Part shown: piece after piece, positions 7,835 through 11,116 of the stretch
Position numbering within the stretch: position 1 is the stretch's first letter
How the letters are laid out: every line of letters starts with the position of its first letter
From: Stenotrophomonas maltophilia
GTDB taxonomy: Bacteria; Pseudomonadota; Gammaproteobacteria; Xanthomonadales; Xanthomonadaceae
Direction: 5' to 3'
Assembly: GCA_002435595.1 (NCBI GenBank)
Contig: DJBL01000139.1
Coordinates: 1-11,116 of the forward strand
DNA: 11,116 nt
Translations under genes and position numbers: made by a program
The notes under the pieces: model-generated
Databases searched by the model: none
Seen by the model: the letters and a program-made list of their open reading frames with translations, nothing else
What the model was told of the DNA's origin: nothing

Positions 7835-8632
7835 ATGGCGTCCATGACGGCTTCCGAAGAACCTCTGGTGCAGTTGGCCAACGTGCGTATCGAGCGCGGC
7901 GGGCGCAGCATCCTGCGCGACGTTTCGCTGCAGGTGCCGCGCGGCAGCATCACCGCCGTGCTGGGGCCGTCGGGCAGCGGCAAGTCCACCCTGCTGGCGG
8001 CACTCACCGGCGAACTGCGCCCGGTCGCCGGCACGGTCACCCTGTTCGGCAAGCCGATCCCCACCGGCAGCAGCGCGCTGCTGGAGATGCGCAAGAGCGT
8101 GGGCGTGCTGCTGCAGGGCAATGGCCTGCTCACCGACCTGACCGTGGCCGAAAACGTCGCCCTGCCATTGCGCACCCACACCCGCCTGCCGGCGCCGGTG
8201 CTGCGCCGGCTGGTGCAGATGAAGCTGCATGCAGTGGGCCTGCTGGCCGCCGCCGACGCGTGGCCGCGCGAACTGTCCGGCGGCATGGCCCGGCGCGTGG
8301 CGCTGGCGCGCGCGCTGGCCCTGGACCCGCCGCTGATGATCTACGACGAGCCGCTGACCGGGCTGGACCCGATCGCCTCCGGGGTCATCATGAGCCTGAT
8401 CCAGCGCCTCAACCACAGCCTGGGGCTGACCAGCATCATCGTCAGCCACCACGTGCACGAGACCCTGCCGATCTGCGACCAGGTCATCGCCATCGCCAAC
8501 GGCGGGGTGGTGTTCCAGGGCAGCCCGGCCGCGCTGGAATCCAGCCAGGACCCGCTGCTGCGGCAGTTCCTGCACGGCCAGCCCGATGGTCCGATTCCGT
8601 TCGATGCCGCGCCGCGCGCGAGGGTTGCCTGA
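7835..8632 (+). CDS. mlaF: Phospholipid ABC transporter ATP-binding protein MlaF
   Basis: MlaF is the cytoplasmic ATPase that drives the inner-membrane MlaFEDB complex, moving phospholipids between the periplasmic carrier MlaC and the inner membrane. The 265-residue product has a full ABC set: Walker A GPSGSGKST (44-52), Q-loop Gln94, signature LSGGM (147-151), Walker B LMIYDEP with Asp171/Glu172, D-loop GLDP and H-switch His205. The C-terminal QFLHGQPDGPIPF (244-256) resembles the MlaF-specific tail that E. coli MlaF uses in contacts within the MlaF/MlaB assembly. One oddity is that the H-switch reads SHH where most ABC ATPases have SHD. The start at 7835 is supported by the GGAA site; an ATG at 7790 would add 15 residues that do not look conserved. 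The stop codon shares one base with the mlaE start (TGATG). Confidence 0.96.
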   Translation: MASMTASEEPLVQLANVRIERGGRSILRDVSLQVPRGSITAVLGPSGSGKSTLLAALTGELRPVAGTVTLFGKPIPTGSSALLEMRKSVGVLLQGNGLLTDLTVAENVALPLRTHTRLPAPVLRRLVQMKLHAVGLLAAADAWPRELSGGMARRVALARALALDPPLMIYDEPLTGLDPIASGVIMSLIQRLNHSLGLTSIIVSHHVHETLPICDQVIAIANGGVVFQGSPAALESSQDPLLRQFLHGQPDGPIPFDAAPRARVA

Positions 8633-9381
8633 TGCCGTTCGTTGACGCCACCCGCTCGCTCGGTCGCGCCGGCCTGTTCTCGCTGACGGTGCTGCGCGGC
8701 TCGCTGCCGACCGCCGACTTCCTGGCCGAGCTCACCCGCGAGATCTACAAGGTGGGCGCACGCTCGCTGCCGATCATCGCCGTGGGTGGGGCCTTCGTGG
8801 GCCTGGTGCTGACCCTGCAGGGCTACCGCACCCTCACCACCTTTGGCGCCGCCGACGCGCTGTCCACCCTGTTGGGCCTGTCGCTGTACCGCGAACTGGC
8901 ACCGGTGCTGACCGCGCTGCTGTTCATCGGCCGCGCCGGCAGTTCGATCGCCGCCGAACTGGGCCTGATGCGCGCCACCGACCAGATCAAGGCGCTGGAA
9001 CTGATGGCCATCGACCCGGTGGCCAAGGTGGTCGCCCCGCGCTTCTGGGCCGCGGTGCTGACCGTGCCGCTGCTCACCGGCATCTTCTGCTCGCTGGCCA
9101 TCAGTGCCAGCTATTTCGAGGCCGTGCACGTGCTGGGCCTGGACAACGGCGTGTTCTGGTCGGCGCTGAGCAACAGCGTGGATTTCTGGGACGATTTCGG
9201 CGTGGCGATGCTCAAGTCGGCCATTTTCGGCGGTACCGCGGCACTGGTGGCCTCCTATGTGGGCTTCCATGCCGAACCCACCATCGAGGGCACGTCGGTA
9301 GCCACCACCCGCGCGGTGGTCAACGCCTCGCTGCTGGTGCTGATGTTCAATTTCGTGCTGTCGGCGATGATGTTCCGCTGA
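8632..9381 (+). CDS. mlaE: Phospholipid ABC transporter permease MlaE
   Basis: MlaE is the inner-membrane permease of the MlaFEDB complex, with the lipid path at its dimer interface. The product is 249 residues and belongs to the MlaE permease family. After an amphipathic N-terminal stretch, hydrophobic segments lie at about 45-65, 88-104, 134-162, 194-213 and 229-247. The family hallmark follows the second segment: AAELGLMRATDQIKALELMA (107-126) and then IDP, matching the usual AELG-MR-T-QI-ALE-M--DP pattern that couples to MlaF. The ATG overlaps the mlaF stop by one base, and a GAGGG site at 8620-8624 lies 7 bases upstream inside mlaF, so translational coupling is likely. The frame also runs open far upstream across mlaF and into the complement of recC, but that extension is a by-product of GC-rich composition. 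Confidence 0.97.
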   Translation: MPFVDATRSLGRAGLFSLTVLRGSLPTADFLAELTREIYKVGARSLPIIAVGGAFVGLVLTLQGYRTLTTFGAADALSTLLGLSLYRELAPVLTALLFIGRAGSSIAAELGLMRATDQIKALELMAIDPVAKVVAPRFWAAVLTVPLLTGIFCSLAISASYFEAVHVLGLDNGVFWSALSNSVDFWDDFGVAMLKSAIFGGTAALVASYVGFHAEPTIEGTSVATTRAVVNASLLVLMFNFVLSAMMFR

Positions 9382-9447
9382 CCGGCCACCCCTACACCCC
9401 GCGCGGGTTCCTGCCCGCACACCTGACAAAGAACAGTGAGATATCCC
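9382..9447 (+). other. mlaE-mlaD spacer with a small hairpin
   Basis: This 66-base gap is the only real spacer inside the mla operon. It contains a perfect 5-base inverted repeat, GCGGG (9403-9407) and CCCGC (9414-9418), around a 6-base loop. No T-run follows, so it is not a convincing intrinsic terminator. A purine-rich ribosome binding site for mlaD (AGTGAG, 9435-9440) lies 7 bases before the ATG at 9448. The hairpin could affect mRNA stability, or be a chance result of GC content. Confidence 0.4.
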
Positions 9448-9978
9448 ATGGCCATCCGCGGTCCCAGACTCGAATTTTCCGTCGGCGCCTTCCTGCTGCT
9501 GGCGCTGGCCTCGTTGCTGGTGCTGGCGATGGCCTCCACCAACCAACGCTGGGGCCTGGGCGGGGACGGCTATGAACTCAAGGCCCGGTTCACCCAGATC
9601 GGCCAGCTGCGCAAGCAGGCGCCGGTCAAGATCGGCGGCGTGGTGGTCGGCCAGGTCTCCAGCATCGAGCTGGATCCGACCAAGTTCGATTCCATCGTCA
9701 CGCTGAGCCTGGACGGCAAGTTCAAGGATCTGCCGGCCGACACCTCCGCCGGCATATTCACCAGCGGTTTGCTCGGCGAGAGCTATATCGGACTGCAGCC
9801 CGGCGGTGATCCGGACGTGCTCAAGTCCGGCGACGAGATCGTCTTCACCCAGCCGGCGGTGGACCTGCTGCAGCTGGTTGGCAAGTACATGTTCAGTGGC
9901 CCGGCCAACGCCGGCGGCGCCGCTCCCCAGGACGCTCCCGGTGCACAAGCGCCGGCTACCGAAGAAGCCCACAAATGA
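9448..9978 (+). CDS. mlaD: MCE-domain lipid transport protein MlaD
   Basis: MlaD is the substrate-binding MCE protein of the complex. In E. coli it is anchored in the inner membrane and forms a hexameric periplasmic ring that passes phospholipids between MlaC and MlaE. The product is 176 residues (E. coli 183). One N-terminal transmembrane helix spans about 11-29 (SVGAFLLLALASLLVLAMA), followed by a single MCE domain from about 42 to 120. This carries the hallmark APVKIGGVVVGQV (58-70) and LLGESYIGLQPGG (108-120). A helical stretch with VDLLQLVGKYMF (138-149) and an Ala/Pro-rich tail ending in HK complete it. The ATG at 9448 is preferred over an in-frame GTG at 9436, which lies within the ribosome binding site. 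The stop overlaps the mlaC start (ATGA). Confidence 0.96.
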   Translation: MAIRGPRLEFSVGAFLLLALASLLVLAMASTNQRWGLGGDGYELKARFTQIGQLRKQAPVKIGGVVVGQVSSIELDPTKFDSIVTLSLDGKFKDLPADTSAGIFTSGLLGESYIGLQPGGDPDVLKSGDEIVFTQPAVDLLQLVGKYMFSGPANAGGAAPQDAPGAQAPATEEAHK

Positions 9979-10625
9979 AAACCAAACTGATCCCGGTCCT
10001 GCTGGCCTCGGCCCTGCTCGCCAGCGTCCCTTCGCTCAGCTTCGCCCAGGCCACCCCGGCCGCTGCCTCCCAGGGCCAGGCCGGCCAGGTGGTGCTCGAT
10101 GCCAGCACGCGCATCCTCACGACCCTGCAGCAGCGCCGCACCGAGTTCCGCAGCAACCCCGCCGCGCTGCGTGGCTTCATCAACGGTGAGCTGACCAAGA
10201 CCTTCGACCGTGACTACGCCGCCCGCCTGGTGCTGGGCGTGCACGGCCGTGGCGCCTCCGACGCCGATGTGAAGCTGTTCGCCGATGCGATGGCCGACAA
10301 CCTCATGCAGCGCTACGGCTCGGCCCTGCTGGAGATCCAGGGCAAGCCCAGCTTCCGCCTGAAATCCGAAGCACCGCTGCCGGGCAACCGCGGCGTCAAG
10401 GTGTCCACCGAACTGGTCCGCGCCGGCAGCGAGCCGACCCCGGTCGAGTACCTGATGCGCAACGTCAACGGGCAGTGGAAGATCTTCGATGTGATGATCG
10501 AAGGCATCTCCTACGTGCAGACGTTCAAGACCCAGTTCGACGCCCCGCTGCGCCAGAAATCGATCCAGCAGGTGGCCACCGAACTGCGCAACGGCAGCAT
10601 GCAGGCCGCCCCGAGTGGCAAGTAA
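9975..10625 (+). CDS. mlaC: Periplasmic phospholipid-binding shuttle MlaC
   Basis: MlaC is the soluble periplasmic carrier that ferries a phospholipid between outer-membrane MlaA and the inner-membrane MlaFEDB complex (Tol_Tol_Ttg2 / Ttg2D family). The product is 216 residues. A Sec signal peptide is clear: MKTK, a hydrophobic core of about residues 5-19, and a likely cleavage at SFA|QA after residue 24. Family features in the mature part include VLGVHGRGAS (87-95), a run of charged helices, and the C-terminal block VEYLMRNVNGQWKIFDVMIE (157-176), equivalent to the conserved NG-WKI-DV--EG region. The ATG overlaps the mlaD stop in ATGA and has only a weak GAAGAA site upstream, so it may depend on coupling. 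Its 3' end overlaps the proposed mlaB start by 11 bases. Confidence 0.96.
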   Translation: MKTKLIPVLLASALLASVPSLSFAQATPAAASQGQAGQVVLDASTRILTTLQQRRTEFRSNPAALRGFINGELTKTFDRDYAARLVLGVHGRGASDADVKLFADAMADNLMQRYGSALLEIQGKPSFRLKSEAPLPGNRGVKVSTELVRAGSEPTPVEYLMRNVNGQWKIFDVMIEGISYVQTFKTQFDAPLRQKSIQQVATELRNGSMQAAPSGK

Positions 10626-10926
10626 CCCGGCCAGCGTCCACCGCCAGGGCACCGCGCTGGTGTTCAGCGGGGTGCTTGACCGCGCCGCGGTGACCGCCCT
10701 GTGGCCGTCGCTGCAGGCCAGTACCGACGTGCAGGTGCTGGACCTGGATGCGGTGCCGCGGGTGGACAGCGCCGGGCTGGCGCTGTTGGCCGAACTGGTC
10801 GCGCGGCTGCGCGCCCAGGGCAGCGAACCACGCATCAACGGCGCCCCCGCCGGTTTCACCGAACTCGGCGCCGCCTACCGGCTGACGCCCTCCCTGGATT
10901 TCAATGCCTCTACTGCGGCGAGCTGA
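10615..10926 (+). CDS. mlaB: STAS-domain protein MlaB
   Basis: MlaB is the small cytoplasmic STAS protein that binds MlaF and is needed for assembly and activity of the MlaFEDB transporter. The product is 103 residues, about family length. A STAS core is visible: the strand LVFSGVLDRAAV (15-26), then VQVLDLDAVPRVDSAGLALL (39-58). The DSAG at 51-54 is the usual D-(S/T)-x-G loop, with Ser52 where E. coli MlaB has a functionally important threonine. The helix LLAELVARLRAQG follows, then a final strand/helix. The start is a GTG at 10615 that overlaps the end of mlaC by 11 bases; no ATG exists in this frame before the conserved core. The upstream site is weak. The stop lies one base before the next ATG. 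Position after mlaC supports the call over a generic anti-sigma antagonist. Confidence 0.9.
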   Translation: MASNPASVHRQGTALVFSGVLDRAAVTALWPSLQASTDVQVLDLDAVPRVDSAGLALLAELVARLRAQGSEPRINGAPAGFTELGAAYRLTPSLDFNASTAAS

Positions 10927-10927
10927 C

Positions 10928-11116
10928 ATGAACGTCATACGCACCCTTCCCCTTCTCGTGCTGGCCCTGGCGTTGACCGCCTGTGCCGGCAAGCCCGCGC
11001 GCGAGGCCGCCCCGGCCAGCGTGGCAGTGGATGCCACGACCCCGGTCGTGGACGCCCCCGCCGCCGTGGACTCTGGCAACGTGCCGCCAGCGCCGCCGGC
11101 CGCGGTCGCCGCGGAC
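10928..11116 (+). CDS. mlaA: Outer-membrane lipoprotein, probably MlaA/VacJ (partial, N-terminal 63 residues)
   Basis: The visible part is a lipoprotein signal peptide. MNVIRT is followed by a hydrophobic core and a lipobox LTAC, with the lipidated cysteine at residue 19. AGKPARE follows, with no Asp at +2 to signal inner-membrane retention, so outer-membrane sorting is likely. Residues 24-63 are rich in Ala, Pro, Val and Asp and look unstructured. The right edge cuts the gene before any conserved domain, so the MlaA identity is inferred from position. Many Proteobacteria carry mlaA directly after mlaFEDCB, and MlaA is a lipoprotein that removes mislocalised phospholipids from the outer leaflet and gives them to MlaC. 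The ATG is one base after the mlaB stop, with GGCGAG at 10917-10922 as a possible ribosome binding site. Any other lipoprotein cannot be excluded. Confidence 0.7.
   Translation, partial: MNVIRTLPLLVLALALTACAGKPAREAAPASVAVDATTPVVDAPAAVDSGNVPPAPPAAVAAD

Noticed and set aside
4296..7835. A 1179-codon plus-strand open frame opposite recC.
   Set aside because: Same reasoning as for the recB antisense frame: it mirrors recC, is compositionally biased and shows no domain, signal peptide or start context.
7354..8631. Upstream extension of the mlaE frame to give a 675-residue fusion.
   Set aside because: The extension crosses the intergenic region and lies out of frame over mlaF. The ATG at 8632 has a GAGGG site and overlaps the mlaF stop in the usual coupled way.
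9403..9418. An intrinsic terminator between mlaE and mlaD.
   Set aside because: The stem is only 5 base pairs and no T-run follows. The downstream genes belong to the same pathway and have no evident promoter of their own.
8341..9972. A 543-codon minus-strand open frame opposite mlaF, mlaE and mlaD.
   Set aside because: Three well-recognised transporter genes occupy the other strand. The antisense product is rich in Gln, Gly, His and Arg, and lacks any family signature.

Overview
The window is chromosomal DNA of very high GC content with dense, overlapping genes and no visible mobile DNA. Gene content, protein sequences and codon bias suggest a gammaproteobacterium of the Xanthomonadaceae (Stenotrophomonas, Xanthomonas or a relative). 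That placement rests on recognition, not on a marker-gene comparison.

There are two divergent operons. On the minus strand, reading from 7628 down to the left edge, lie recC, recB and the first third of recD, which encode the three subunits of the RecBCD helicase-nuclease. Each junction is a 4-base ATGA stop/start overlap, so the three subunits are probably translationally coupled. No ptrA-like protease gene sits between recC and recB, unlike in E. coli.

On the plus strand, from 7835 to the right edge, lie mlaF, mlaE, mlaD, mlaC, mlaB and the beginning of a lipoprotein gene that is most likely mlaA (vacJ). This is the retrograde phospholipid transport pathway that keeps the outer membrane asymmetric. 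MlaF is the ATPase, MlaE the permease, MlaD the membrane-anchored MCE ring protein and MlaB the STAS partner of MlaF. MlaC is the periplasmic shuttle and MlaA the outer-membrane lipoprotein. Here mlaA appears to close the same operon, so all components would be co-expressed; in E. coli mlaA lies elsewhere. Junctions are overlaps or a 1-base gap, except for a 66-base spacer between mlaE and mlaD.

The only sizeable non-coding stretch is the 206-base divergent intergenic region (7629-7834). Its mlaF-proximal part is noticeably AT-richer than its surroundings. It holds a near-perfect 14-base dyad over the mlaF ribosome binding site and a second short inverted repeat further upstream.

I see no RNA gene, CRISPR array, insertion sequence, prophage or defence island. 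I also find no convincing new system: this is a conserved housekeeping region. The points worth checking are small ones: the intergenic dyads, an unusual residue next to the MlaF H-switch, a GTG start for mlaB, and a long low-complexity linker in the putative MlaA.
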